Source: Cymbidium sinense (lineage: Eukaryota > Streptophyta > Magnoliopsida > Asparagales > Orchidaceae). From it: DNA of 64,000 nt. The notes below the pieces were generated by a model, which ran no database searches, had not been told where the DNA came from, and was given only the letters and a program-made list of their open reading frames with translations. Numbering within the stretch: the stretch's first letter is position 1; the number at the start of each line of letters is the position of its first letter. Below, one piece after another: positions 22,771-36,161 of this stretch. The translations under genes and the position numbers were made by a program. The DNA lies in NCBI GenBank assembly GCA_021442155.1, contig JAKCPB010001374.1, positions 62,001-126,000 of the forward strand, in the 5' to 3' direction.

Positions 22771-24677
22771 CTAAACACTAAACTAAATAAAAGTAAAAAA
22801 TAAATGAAATAAACCTACTAAAAAAATTATAACTAAAACCTAAACCTAAACTTAAAATTAAAAAAGAATAAAATAAAACTAAATGATATGATAAATAAAA
22901 TAAAACTAAAAAAATTAAAATAAAAAAATAAAACTAAAACCTAAAATAAAATTAAAATAAACTTAATAAAATAAAATAAAACTAAGATAAAATGAAATAA
23001 AATAAACCTAAATAAAAAAAAAATAAAATAAACAAAATACATAACTTACTGGTTTGCTTCATAAAAAAATAAAATAGAAATCTGACCCTGAGCCTAAAAC
23101 ACTAACCCTAGGCCTAAACCCACAAACCTATAAACCTAAACCCTAACCTAAACCTAATCCCTAAAACCTACCTTAAACCCCAAACCCTAAGACTAAACCC
23201 TAAACCCACAAACTTAAAACAAAAAAATAAAACCTAAAATAAATAAAATAAAATAAACTTAAACCTAAATTAAAATAAAATAAACTAAAATATATAAAAC
23301 CTAAACCTTAACCTAAAATAACCTAAACCTAAACCTAAACCTAAACTAAATGAAATAAACTAAATTAAAAATAAACATAAACATAAACTAAAAAATAAAA
23401 CCAAAAAATAAAACTAAAACTTAAACCTAAACCTAAAAATAAAAAATAAAATCTAAACCTAAAAAATAATATAATAATTATACTCAACTAAAAAATAAAC
23501 CTAAACCTAAACCTAAACCTAAAAAATAAACTAAAATAAATAAACCTAAAATAAATAAACCAAACCAAATAAAAATAAGAAATAAACCCAAATAAAAATA
23601 AAAAATAAAATAAAACTAAATAAATTAAAAATAAACTAAATAAACCTAAACTTATTCATTTACTTAATTTTTTTAAGAAAAATTATAAACCCTAAGCTAA
23701 TCCTAATCCCTAAACCCTATATCATAAACCCTATAAATAAAGTTGAAAAAAACCAAAACCTACCTGTTTACATATTTTAAAAATAAACCTAAACTAAAAG
23801 CTGAACCCTAAACCTAAAAGATAAACCCTAAAACCTAAACCTAAAACCCTAAAAAAAAACCCTAACCCTAAATCGTAAAATAAAAACATTAATCCTAAAC
23901 CCTAAACCATAAACCTACAACCCTATACCTTGAAGCTGAAACCCTAAAACCCTAAACCCCAATCCCAAAACCCTAAACCCTAAACCCTAAATCCTAAACT
24001 ATAAATTCTAAGCCCTATACTATAAAAACCCTAAACCCTAAGCCCTATAAACTAAACCCTAAACACTAAACCCTAAAACCTAAATCCTAACCCTAAACCC
24101 TAAAATCGTAAACCCTAAAACCCTAAACCTAAAACCCTAAATCCTAAACACTAAATAATAAAACCAAACCCTAAAAACTTAAAAACCCTAAACCCTAAAC
24201 CAACCCTAAACCCTTAACCCACAGCCTAAAACCTAAACCCTAAACCCCAAACCATAAACCCTAAACCCTAAAATTCTAAAAACTTAAACCTAAACTAAAT
24301 AAAACCTAAAAATAAAATAAATAAAAAAACCTTAACTAAAATAAAATAATAAAATAAAATAAAAACATAAACTAAAACCTAAACCTAAACCTAAAAAGAA
24401 ATATAAATGAAAAATAAAAATTAAACTAAACTAAAATAAATAAAAACCAAAACTAAAGAAAAAACTAAAAAACCAAAATAAAATAGAAACTAAACCTAAA
24501 ATAAAAATAAAATAAACCTAAAATAAAATAAAATAAAACTAAATAAAAACATAAATAATAATGAAAATAAAAATAATCTAAATAAAAATAAAGAATAAAA
24601 TAAACTAAAATAAATAAAAAAGTAAAGTAAATAATCCAAAACTACTAGTTCACTTAACATAAAAACATAAATAAAAT

Positions 24678-25760
24678 AAAAAAGCATAACCCTAAACCTA
24701 CAACACTAAACCTTAAACCCAAAACCCTAAATCCCTAAACCCTAAACCCTAAACCCTAAACCCCAAACCCCAAACCCTAAAACCTACAACCCTAAACCCT
24801 AAACTTAAAAATAAACTTAAACCTAAAAAAAATAAAATAAAATAAACCTAAACATAAACTAAAATAAACAAAACTAAAATAAATAAATACTAATCTTAAA
24901 CCTAAAATAAACTAAACCTAAACCAAAATAAAAACTAAATAAAATAAAATAAACTAAAAATAAACTTAAGCCTAAATTGAAAATTAAAACCTAAAAATAA
25001 ACCTAAAATAAAAACCTAAAACCTAAACCTAAAAAATATATTAAAAATGAAAACCTAAACCTAAAAATAAAAAATAAAACCTAAACAAACAAAATAAAAT
25101 AAAAATAAAACTTAACTAAAAATAAACCAAAACCAAAACCTAAATATAAAAAAGATCTAAAAAATAAAAAAACATAACCCTAAACCTTAAATCTAAACAC
25201 AAACCCTAAACCTATAACAATACACCTTAAACCCAAAACCCTAAAACCCTAAACCCTAAATCCTAAACCCTAAACCCCAAACCCCAAACCCTAAAACCTA
25301 CAACCCTAAACCCTAAACCCTAAACCCTAAACCCTAAACTTAAAAATAAACTTAAACCTAAAATAAATAAAATAAAATAAACCTAAACTTAAACTAAAAT
25401 AAACAAAACTAAAATAAAAAACCTAATCTTAAACCTAAAATAAACTAAACCTAAGCTAAAACCAAAACTAAATAAAATAAAACAAACTAAAAATAAACCT
25501 AAGCCTAAATTGAAAATTAAAACCTAAAAATAAACCTAAAATAAAAACCTAAAACCAAAACCTAAAAAATATATTAAAAATAAAAACCTAAACCTAAAAA
25601 TAAAAAATAAAACCAAAACCAAATTTAAAAAGAAAACTAAAACCAAAACCAAAACCTAAATTTAAAAAGAAAACTCATAAAATAAAATAAAAAATAAAAC
25701 TTAACTAAAAAATAAACCAAAACCAAAACCTAAATTTAAAAAGAAAACTAAAATAAAAAA
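24678..25760 (+). repeat. Two-copy tandem duplication, unit about 514-533 bp
   Basis: Both copies run: telomere block with 'cctt.aacccaaaaccctaa' (24711 and 25225), 'aaaacctacaaccctaaacc' (24779 and 25293), 'cttaaaaataaacttaaacc', 'gcctaaattgaaaattaaaa' (24970 and 25503), then 'aaaaatatattaaaaat.aaa'. The offset grows from 514 to 533 bp through small indels. This is direct evidence that the array grows by duplicating complex segments. Confidence 0.85.
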
Positions 25761-26114
25761 CTAAAACTAAAGTAAATAAATCTAAATTAAACAAAATAAA
25801 CTAATAAAAATAAAAAATAAACCCAAACAAAAAGTAAAATAAACTAAAATAAATAAAAATAAGCTAAATAAACCTAAACTTACTAGTTTACTCAAGAAAA
25901 AAATAAAATAAAATAAAAAACCAAAACCCTAAACCCTAAACATACAACACTAAACCCTAAACATTAAATCCTAAAACTCTAAACCCTAAACCCTAAACCT
26001 TAAACCCTAAATCTTAAACCCTAAACCCTAAAACCTTAAACCCTAAAACCCTAAACCCTAAACCCTAAAACCTAAACCCTAAACCCTAAATGCCAAACCA
26101 TAAAACATACAACC

Positions 26115-26610
26115 CTAAACCCTAAACCCTAAGTTTAAAACAAAACCTAAAGCTAAATTAAACAAAATAAAATAAACCTAAGCTAAAATAAACTAAACTT
26201 AAATAAATAAAACTTAAACCTAGACCTAAAATAAACTAAACCTAATCCTAAACCAAAACTAAATAAAATAAAATAAACTAAAAATAAACCTAAACCTAAA
26301 CTAAAAAAATAAAACCTAAAACTAAACCTAAATTAGAAACCTAAATCCTAAACCCTAAACCCTAAACCCTAAACCCTAAGTTTAAAAAAAATACCTAAAG
26401 CTAAAATAAATAAAATAAAATAAACCTAAGCTAAAATAAACTAAACTTAGATAAATAAAACCTAAACCTAAACCTAAAATAAATTAAACCTAAACCTAAA
26501 CCTAAACTAAATAAAATAAAATAAACTAAAAATAAACCTAAACCTAAAAAAATAAAATAAAACCTAAACCTAAACCTAAAAATTAAAATTAAAATCTAAA
26601 CCAAAAAAAT
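26115..26610 (+). repeat. Two-copy tandem duplication, unit about 247 bp
   Basis: The anchor 'ccctaagtttaaaa' (aagttt at 26131 and 26378) is followed in both copies by 'cctaaagctaaa', 'aataaacctaagctaaaata', 'aactaaactta.ataaataa' and 'aaactaaataaaataaaata'. It arises from only part of the neighbouring 0.5-kb unit. Confidence 0.8.
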
Positions 26611-28130
26611 AAAATAAAAATAAAACTGAACTAAAAAATAAACCTAAACGTAAACCAAAACCTAAAAAAGAAACTAAATAAAAATAAAAAATAAAATAAA
26701 CTAAAATAAATAAAAAATAAACTAAATAAATCTAAGCATACCAGTTTACTTAATTTTAAAAAAGATAAATAATTAAATTAAACAAAATAAAATAAACCTA
26801 AACCTAAACTATAATAAACTAAACTAGAATAACTAAAACTTCAACCAAAACATAAAATAAACTAAACCTAAACTAAATAAAATAAAATAAACTAAATAAA
26901 ATAAAATAAACTAAAATAAATAAAACCTTAAAATAATCTAAACTAAAATAAATAAAACCTAAACATAAACCTAAAATAAACTAAACCTAAACCTAAACCT
27001 AAATCCTAAAGATAATAAAATAAACTAAAAAAACCTAAACCTAAACTAAAAAACTAAAACCTAAAAAAAAACCTAAAACCTAAACCTAAAAAAAGAAAAT
27101 AGAAACCTAAACCTAAACCTAAAAATTTAAAATTAAAACCTAAACCTAAAAAATAAAATAAAAATAAAACTAAACTAAAAAAAAACATAAACCTAAATCT
27201 AAACCTAAAAAATAAACTAAAACAAATAAACCAAACACATATAAACTAAACTAAATAAAAAAATAAAAAAAATAAAAATTAAAATAAAACTAAAATACTT
27301 GAATAATAAACTAAATAAACCTAAACCTTCTGGATTATTTAATTTAAAATTAAAAGACCCCCTAAACCCTAAAATTAAACTAAAAAAAAAACTAAAACCT
27401 ACCAGTTTACTTATTTTAAAAAGAAACCTAAACTAAAATTTGAACCCTAAACCTTAAACAAAAAAAAAACCCTAACCTTAAACAGTAAAAAAAACCTTAA
27501 CCCTAAACCCTAAAGACAAAGCCCTAAAATCCAAAATCCTAAACTATAAATCATAAACCCTAAACCCTAAACACTAAACCTAAACCCTAAACCTCCTAAA
27601 CCTAAACTCCTAAAATAAACCTAAACTTAAACCTTAAACACTAAAACCAAACCATAAAACTAAAACCTAAACTAATCCTAAACTAACCTAAAACTAACCT
27701 AAACTTATAACATTAAACTAACCCTAAACCCTAAGCTAAACCCTAAACTAAACTAACTAAAACCTGTTAACCTTAAACCTTAAACCCTAAACCTAAATCC
27801 TAAAGAAATCTTAAACCCTAAACCCCAAACCCTAAACCCTAAACCCTAAACTAACCCTAAACCCTAAACCCTAAATGCTAAAGAGCTAAAAACTTAAAAA
27901 TAAAATAAATAAAAAACCTAAACCAAAATAAAATAAAATATAAAATAAAATGAAAACATAAACTTAACCTAAACCTAAACCTAAACATAAAAAAAATAAT
28001 AAGATAAAAATAAAAACTAAACTAAAATAAAATAAATAAAACCAAAATTAAACTAATAAATAAAAAACCTAAATAAAATAAAAATTAAACCTAAAACAAA
28101 AGTAAAATAAACCTAAAATAAAATTAAATA

Positions 28131-28210
28131 AAAACTAAATAAAAACATAAATAAAAATAAAAATAAAATAAAAACTAAATAAAAACATAAATAAAAATAA
28201 AAATAAAAAA
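28131..28210 (+). repeat. 40-bp direct tandem repeat inside the array
   Basis: 'aaaactaaataaaaacataa' plus 'ataaaaataaaaataaaat' occurs at 28131 and again at 28171 with essentially no differences, which indicates a recent local duplication. Confidence 0.85.
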
Positions 28211-31200
28211 TAAACATAATTAAAAATAAGAAATAAAATAAACTAAAATAAATAAAAGATAAACTAAATAAACTTAAACCGACTAGTTTACTTAACATAA
28301 AAAAATCCTAACCCTAAACCCTAAAACATACCCTAAACCTTAAACCCTAAACCCTAAACCTAGAACACTAAACCTTAAACCCTGAACCCTAAAATCCTAA
28401 ACCCTAAACCCTAAACACTAAAAGCCTAATCCATAAACCCTAAACCCCAAACCCAAAAACCTAAAATGCTAAACCCTAAGCCTAAACCATAAACCAGAAA
28501 CTCTAAACCTCAAAAACTTAAAAAAACTAAACCTAAACAAAATAAAACCTACAAATAAAATAAATAAAAAAACCTAAACCTAAATAAATAATTAAATTAA
28601 ATTAAATAATAATTTAAACTAAGGCTTAAACCTAAACCTAAACCTAAACCTAAACCTAAACCTAAAATTAAAATTATATAAAAAAATAAAATAAATAACA
28701 ACCAAACTAAGCTAAGAAATAAAATAAACCTAAAAAAACCAAAATAAAATAATAACTAAATATAAAGGAAAAATAAAATAAACCTAAAATAAAATCAAAT
28801 AAAAAATAACTAAAAACCTAAACCTAAAATAACTAAAATAAAATAAACCTAAATCTAAACAAAAATAAACTAAACTAAAATAAATAAAACCTAAAGCTAA
28901 AGCTAAAATAAACTATACCTAAACCCTAAACTAAGTAAAATAAAATAAATTAAAAATAAATCAAAACCTAAACTAAAATATAAAACCTAAAAATAAACCA
29001 AAAATAAAAACCTAAAACCTTAACCTAAAAAATAAAATGTAAACCTAAACCTAAACCTAAAAATAAAAAAAAGAAACCTAAACTAAAAAAATAAAATAAA
29101 AGTAAAATTAAATTGAAAAATAAACATAAACCTAAACCTTATCCTAAAAAATAAACTAAATTAAAAAAGCCAAACTAAAATAAAGTAACCTAAAATAAAT
29201 TAACTAAACTAAGTAAAAAATAAATAATAGACCTGATAAAAATAAATAAATAATGAATTTAATAAACTAAATAAACCTAAACCTACAATTTTTTGTATTA
29301 AAAAAACCCCTAAACCCTAAACCCTAAACCCTAAATCCTAAGCCATAAACCCTAAAACTAATCATAAATCTTAAATCCTAAACGTACAATCGTAAACATA
29401 CAACTCTAAACCCCAAACCCTAAACACCAAAGCCTAAACCATAAACCTTAAATAAAAAATAAATTAAAAATAAATTAAAAACCTAACCCTAAACCCTAAA
29501 CCTAAAACAAACCTAAATCAACTAAACCCTAAATCCTAAAATCCTAAACCCTAAACCCTAAAACCCTAAACCCTTAACCTTAAACCTTAAACCCCAAACC
29601 ATAAAAGCTACAACCCCTAAACCCTATACCCTAAACCCCAAAACTGAAACCCTAAACCTTAAATTATAAACCCTAAAAACCCTAAACCCTAAAGCCTAAA
29701 CACAAAACCCTAAACCCTAACCCTAAACCTAAAACCTTAAAACCCTAAACCCTAAACTAAATTAAACCCTAAACCCTAAAACCTAAAAAAAAACATAAAC
29801 ATAAACTAATTAAAACTTACAAATAAAATAAATAAATAAACCAAAACCTAAAAATAAAATAAAATAAACTAATAAAAATAAAATAAAATAAATAAATAAA
29901 ACCAACTAAACAAAAAAACCTAAGAATAAAAAACATAAATAAAATAAAAATAAATAAAAATCTAAACCTAAAAATAAATAAAAAATAAAACCAAAACCCT
30001 AAACTAAAAAACATCTAAACCTAAAATAAGAATAAAATAAATAAAATAAAATAAACCTAAACATAAACTAAAATAAATTAAACTAAAATAAATAAAACCT
30101 AAACCTAAACCTAAAATAAATTAAACCTAAACCCTAAATTTAAAAAAAAAACTAAAATAACCCCAAACCTAAATTAGAAAAGAAAATTGAAAATAAACAT
30201 AAAATAAAACCTAAAATATAAACTAAATAAAATGTAAAATAAATAAAAAATCCCAAACCTAAATAAAATAAAAAATTAATTACAACCTAAACCTAAACCT
30301 AAATATGAAAAGAAAATAAGATAAAATAATAAAAACTAAACTAAAATAAAATAAATAAAAACCTAAACTAAACTAAAAAATTAAAAACCTAAAAAAATAA
30401 AAACTAAACCTATAATAAAAATGAAATAAACCTAAAGTAAAATAAAATAAAAACTAAATAAAACCTTAAACCTAAAAAAAATAAATAAAAAATAAAACCT
30501 AAACTTAAAAAAAACCTAAACCTAAAATAGAAATAAATTAAACCTAAACCTAAACCTAAACCCTAAATAAAACCAAAACCTAAACCTAAAATAAACTAAG
30601 CTTTAACCTAATCCTAAACTAAATAAAATAAATTAAGACAGAAATAAATCTAAACCTAAACTAAAAAATAAAACCTAAAAATAAACCTAAAATAAAAACC
30701 TAAAACCTAAACCTAAAAATAAAAAAAATAAAACATAAACCTAAATAATAAAATAAATGTAAAAAATAAACATAAATCTAAATCTAAACCTAAAAAATGA
30801 ACAAAAATAAAAAACCTAAATTAAATGAGCTTAAGAAAATAAAAAAAAAAAACCAAAATCAAAATAAAAATAAAAAAAATAATAAAAAAAAATAAACTAA
30901 ATAAACCTAAACCTAAAAGTTTAAAATTGAGAAAATAAAACAATAAAAAAAAACCCTAACCCTAAATATAAACCTAAACCAAACTAAACTCTAAACCAAA
31001 ACTAACCTAAACCAAACCCTAAACCTACAACCCTAAACCTACAAAACACTAAACCTAAACTCCTAACCCTAAACTAACCCAAAACCTAAACCCTAAATAA
31101 AAAAAAATAAATAAAAAAATAAAATAAACACTAAACCAATCAAACCCTAAACCCTAAATTAACTTGAACCCTACCTAAACCCTAAACCCTAAACCCTAAA

Positions 31201-32437
31201 CCCTAAATCAAACTATAAACCTTAACTAAACCTAAACCTAAAACCTATAACCCTAAACCTAAACCTAAACCTAAATCTTAAATCCTAAAAAACCTAAAAC
31301 CTAAACTAAATAAAATAAAAAATAATTTTTTTTAAAAAAAAACCTAAATAAAATAAAATAAAACCTAACTAAAACCTAAACTTAAACTATAAACCAAATC
31401 CTAAAGCTAAAATTAAAATATATTAAAAAATTAAAACTAAACTAAAATTAAAACAAAACTAAACTAAACTAAAAAAATAAAATAAACCTAAAAATAAGAA
31501 ACCTAAATAAAATATAAACTAAACATAAGATAAAAATAAAATAAAACTAAAAATAAATAAAATATAAAACCTAAACATTAAACTAAAAAGAAAACCTAAA
31601 CCTAAAATAAATAAAATAAAATAAAACTAAACCTAAACTAAGGTAAAGTAAACTAAAATAAATAAAACCTTAACATAAACTAAAATTAAACTAAACCTAA
31701 ACCATAAAATAAATAAAATAAAATAAGCTAAAAATAAACTTAAACCTCAAATTAAATTGAAAATAAAAATCTAAAACCTAAACCTAAAAAAATAAAATAA
31801 AAACCTAAACCTAAACCTAAAAATAAAATATAAAACCTAAAACTAAAAAATAAAACCAAAATAAAACTAAACTAAAAGATAAACCTAAACCTAAAACTAA
31901 ACTTAAAAAATAAACTGAAATAATAAACCTAAACTAAAATAAACTAGCCTAAAATAAATATACCAAACTAAATTAAAATAAAAAATAAACCTAAATTAAA
32001 ATAAAAAAATAAAATAAACTAAAATAAATAAAAAATAAATAAAATAAAATAATTAAACCTAAACTTACCAATTTACTTAAAAAAAACTATAAGCCCTAAA
32101 CTAAACCTAAACACTAAACCCTAATCCCTAATCCTAAACCCTAAACCCTAACCCTAAACCTAACCATTAACCTAAAAGCATAAACCCTAAACCCTAAACC
32201 CTAAATTCTAAACCTTAAACACTAAACCCTAATCCCTAATCCCTAAACCCTAAACCCTAAACTCTAAATCTTATCCATAAACCCCCAACCTTAAAAGCAT
32301 AAATCATAAAATCCTAAACCCTAAACCCTAAAACCTAAACCCTAAACCTTAACACTAAACCCTAAACCCTAAACCCCAAGCCCTAAACCTAAACCTAAGC
32401 TAGCTAACTAAATTAAAAAGTAAACCTAAATGCTAAG

Positions 32438-32770
32438 AATGGGAAACCTACAGTGAACATCATCATCTAAAGTCTCTTAGATCTTACGGTGGAGGCAATG
32501 GATGCAAAGCTATCATGGTGGTGAAGGTTCTTGGGTTTGGAGGCTCGGTTCAAAGGTCGAGAGTGGAGAAGGTTGCCATGGTGGTAAGGGATAGATCTAT
32601 GATTATGGATCCCAACTCATGTTAGGTGGTTCATGGGAACTACAAAAACTAAATAACGACCAATTCGATCAACTACTTATAGAATTATTTCTTTACAATA
32701 GAGATGATTCTAGTTATCTAGGGATTTTGATTTTCTCTATGCATGCTCATTTTTTATATAATTAAAAAAA
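32438..32770 (+). mobile_element. Poly(A)-ended repeat module, copy 2
   Basis: It starts with 'agaatgggaaacctacagtg', matching the 5' edge of copy 3. The left half is ggtgg-rich ('cggtggaggcaatgg', 'catggtggtgaagg'). The right half has 'cttatagaattatttcttta', 'agatgattctagttatctag', 'ggattttgattttctctatg' and 'catgctcattttttat', then a short A-run near 32763 before the array resumes. The last 100 bp present in copies 3 and 4 are missing here. No coding potential was recognised. Confidence 0.65.
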
Positions 32771-35685
32771 TAAACCTAAACCTACCATTTTACTTAATTT
32801 AAAAAAAATTATATGCTAAACGCTAAATGCTAAACCGTAAACACTAAATCCAAAACCTTAAACCCTAAAACTAACCCTAAACCCTAAACCTTAAACCCTA
32901 AACTAACCCTAAACCCTAAACCACCCTAAAAAGATAAAAACCTAAACCTAAACTAAATAAAACCTAAAACTAAAATAAATAAATAAACTTAATAAATAAA
33001 AATAAAATAAAATAAAACCTAAACTAAAACTTAAACCTAAACTAAACCTAAATCTAAAATAAAATAAATAATAACCTAAACTAAACTAAAAAAATAAAAT
33101 AAATCGAAAAATAAAAAACTTAAATAAAGTAAAACCTAAACATAAAATAAATTAAAATCAATCTAAAAAAAATAAAATAAAAACTAATAAAAACCTAAGC
33201 CTGAAAAATATACATAAAAATAAATAATAATTAAAACATGTACAGTAAACTAAAAAATAAAAACCTAAACCTAAGGTAAATAAAATAAAATAACCCTAAA
33301 CCTAAATAAAAATAAATAAAACCTAAAATAAACCTAAAATAAAATAAAACGAAAACTAAAAAAAATTTTAAAACTAAAAAATTATTCCAAAAAATAAATT
33401 AAAAATAAAACCTAAACCCTAAATTAAAAAAAAACCTAAACCTAAAATAAAAATGAAATGACCAAAATAAAATAAACCTAAACCTAAATCTAAACCTAAA
33501 ATAAAGAAAATAAAAAAACTAAAAATAAACATAAAATAAAAATCTAAAATTTAAACCTAAAAAAATAAAATAAAAACTAAACCTAAACCTAAAAAAAAAA
33601 ATAGTCAACTAAAAATAAACCTAAATCCTAAACCTAAATCTAAAATATAAACTAAAATAAGAACATAAACTAAAATAAATAAATAAACTAAATAATAAAA
33701 AAATAAACATAAATATAAATAAAGAATAAACTAAATAAACCTAAACCTACCATTTACTTAATTTAAAAATACTAACCCAAAACCAAAACCATAAACCCTA
33801 AAACCCCAAAGAAACACTAAACCCAATCAACCCTAAAACACTATACAAACCCTAAACCCCAAACCCTAAACCCCAAACCTAAAACCTAAATCAAAATTAA
33901 ATAAAACTAAAATAAAATATAAAAAAACCTAAACCTAAATAAAATAAATAATAAAATAATAAAACCTAAACCATAACTAAACCTAAACCTAAAAATAAAA
34001 TTAATTAATTAAAATAAACTAAAATAAAATAAATAAAAATCTTAACAAACTTAAAAGTAAAATGAATCTAATAAAACCCAAATAAAATAAAACTAAACAT
34101 AAACTAAAACCAAATAAACCAAAATAAAATAAAAGAAAACTAAATAAAACTAAAACTAAAAAAATAAACCTAAATTAAATAAAAAACAAAACATAAACCT
34201 AAAAACTAAACTAAACCTAATATAAAAATAAAATAAATAAATAAATAAACTTAAACCTAAATTAAAATAAACTAAACTAAAATAAGTAAACCTAAACCAA
34301 AACTAAATAAAATAAAATAAACTAAAATAAACCTAAACTAAAATAAACCTAAAAATAAAACTAAAATAAAAAAAACCTAAAAGCTAAACCCCAAACCCAA
34401 ACTAAACCCTAAAACTAATAAACCCTAAACAAATCCTAAAAAAACCCTAAACCAATAAAATGTTAAACCCTAAACCCTAAACCTTAATCCCTAAACCCTA
34501 AACCCTAAACCCTAAAACCCTAAATCTTAAACCCTAAACTAACCCTAAACCCTAAACCCTAATCTAATCCTAACCTCTAATCTAAACCTAACCACTAATC
34601 TAACCATAAACTCTAAACCTTAAACCCTAAGAACCTCCTAAACCTTAAAGAAAACACTAAACCCTAAATAACCTTAAACCATAAACCTTAAACCAAACCC
34701 CAAAACCTAAACCCTAAACCCTAAACTAAACCTAGAAACTTAAACCTAAATTTAATAAACCTAAAAAAATAAAGAAACCTAAACATTAAAAATAAAAAAT
34801 AAAAAATAAAAATTAAACTAAAAACTTAAAACCTAAACTAAAAATAAACTTAATTAAAATATATAAAAAAATTTAAACTTGACAAAATAAAATTGAAATA
34901 AACCTTAATAAAAAACTAAAAATAAAACTAAACAAAATAAAATAAAAATAAATTTTAAATAAAGAAAAGAGAAACTAAAATATACCTAAAAAAAATAAAC
35001 CTGAAATAAATAAAAAAAATAAAACCTAAACCTATAAAAATAAAATAATAAAAATAAAATAAATCTAAACCTAAACTAAAATTAACTAAACTCTAATAAT
35101 TAAAAACTAAACCTAAAATAAATGAATAAACCTAAACTAAATAAAAATAAAATAAACTAAAACTAAACCTAAACCTAAACTAAAAAATAAAACAAAAAAA
35201 ATAAACCTAAAATAAAATCGTAAAACCTAAACCTAAAATAAAAAATCCTAAACCCAAACCTAAAATAAAAAAAAGACAACCTATTTAAAAGATAAAATAA
35301 AATAAAACTTAACTAAAACCAAAACTAAACCTAAACTTAAAAAATAAAATAAAATAAAAACCTAAACTTATAAAAAAATAAACTAAATAAAATAAAAATT
35401 AAACCTAAATAAATAAAATAAACTAAATATATTAAATAAATCTCTAAACCTACCGATTTATATTTTTTAACCATAAACCCTAAATCCTAAAACCCTAAAC
35501 CCTAAACCTAAACCCTAAACCAAACCTTAAACCCTAAAACCTAAACCCTAAATTCAAAACCCAACTAAACCTAAACCCCCTCCCCCTAACCCTAAACCAT
35601 AAACTAAACCCAAACTCTAACAGTAATAAAAATTAAAAAAATAAACCTAAAACATAAAACCTACAAACCTAACCTAAACCTAAAC
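32771..35685 (+). repeat. Telomere-derived higher-order repeat array, continued
   Basis: Markers 'accattttacttaatttaaa' (32783), 'accatttacttaatttaaaa' (33748) and 'accgatttatattttttaac' (35451) are each followed by CCCTAAA blocks (32870-32935, 33775-33895, 34385-34740 and 35470-35600). The landmark phrase 'aaactaaataaaacctaaaa' occurs at about 32949. The same strand carries the C-rich units. There are no genes. Confidence 0.8.
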
Positions 35686-36095
35686 CCAGAATGGGCAAAA
35701 CCTTGACCTAAGAATATCAAGAACCAAGCTTAGTCTAGATCTAGTGGTGGAGGGAAGGTGGAGGTGGCGCTTATCATAGCATTTCTTATTCAATATGGAG
35801 GTGGTGGTTAGTAGTGGTTTATAAACATCAAAACCATGGTGGTAGGGACATTGGGATATGATGGTGGATTGATCTTTTTGATGGGAACTGAGAAAAAAAG
35901 AAATAATTGATTCCATTTACTATGTCTTAGAGATGGTTCTAATTATCTAGTGTTTTGGACTTGCTATGTGTTCTCCTTTTTATCTTATGTCATCGCTTGT
36001 GTCTTAGAAAACTTGGTGTGTTACTTTGTTGATGAAATTGAAAAAAAGAAATGTTGAATCTAAATTTGTTCTCGATTAAAAAAAACCAAAAACCC
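35686..36095 (+). mobile_element. Poly(A)-ended repeat module, copy 3 (longest)
   Basis: It starts 'cagaatgggcaaaaccttga', similar to copy 2. The GC-rich left half has ggtggagg and ggtggtgg words. The right half reads 'agatggttctaattatctag', 'ttgtgtcttagaaaacttgg', 'tgtgttactttgttgatgaa', 'aaatgttgaatctaaatttg' and 'ttctcgattaaaaaaaacc', running into 'aaaaaccctaaaccc'. A minus-strand open segment (35680-35916) is antisense to the low-complexity half and is not called. This is the best copy for defining the family. Confidence 0.65.
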
Positions 36096-36161
36096 TAAAC
36101 CCTTATATAAAACCTGAACCCTAAACCTAAAACCTAAACTTGATAATTTTTTAGAGCATTT

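Larger units (their letters stand above)
19211..32437 (+). repeat. Telomere-derived higher-order repeat array (units about 0.6-1.2 kb)
   Basis: Blocks of fairly intact CCCTAAA, best at 23.7-24.3, 24.7-24.8, 25.2-25.35, 25.9-26.15, 27.5-27.9 and 29.3-29.8 kb, alternate with AAATAAA-type stretches. A marker of the form 'cta(c/g)(t/c).gtttacttaa' plus an A-run recurs at about 19804, 20668, 21321, 22133, 23046, 23651, 24643, 25880, 26738, 27328 and 28281. Several markers have a second, related word 70-110 bp later (19888, 21389, 23761 and 27399). A second landmark, 'aactaaataaaacctaaaaa' plus 'taaaataaata', follows telomere blocks at 24290, 28525 and 29800. Ordered landmarks show amplification of a complex unit, not random decay. 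Confidence 0.8.

Noticed and set aside
24700..26100. CRISPR-like regular short repeats
   Set aside because: Repeats are telomere-type 7-mers with no fixed-length unique spacers, and the rest of the window is clearly plant nuclear DNA.
24496..30014. Minus-strand open frames at 24496-24687, 28113-28298 and 29817-30014 made of Phe, Leu, Tyr and Ile
   Set aside because: They are translations of TTTATTTTA repeats, the complement of the satellite. There is no start context and no family.
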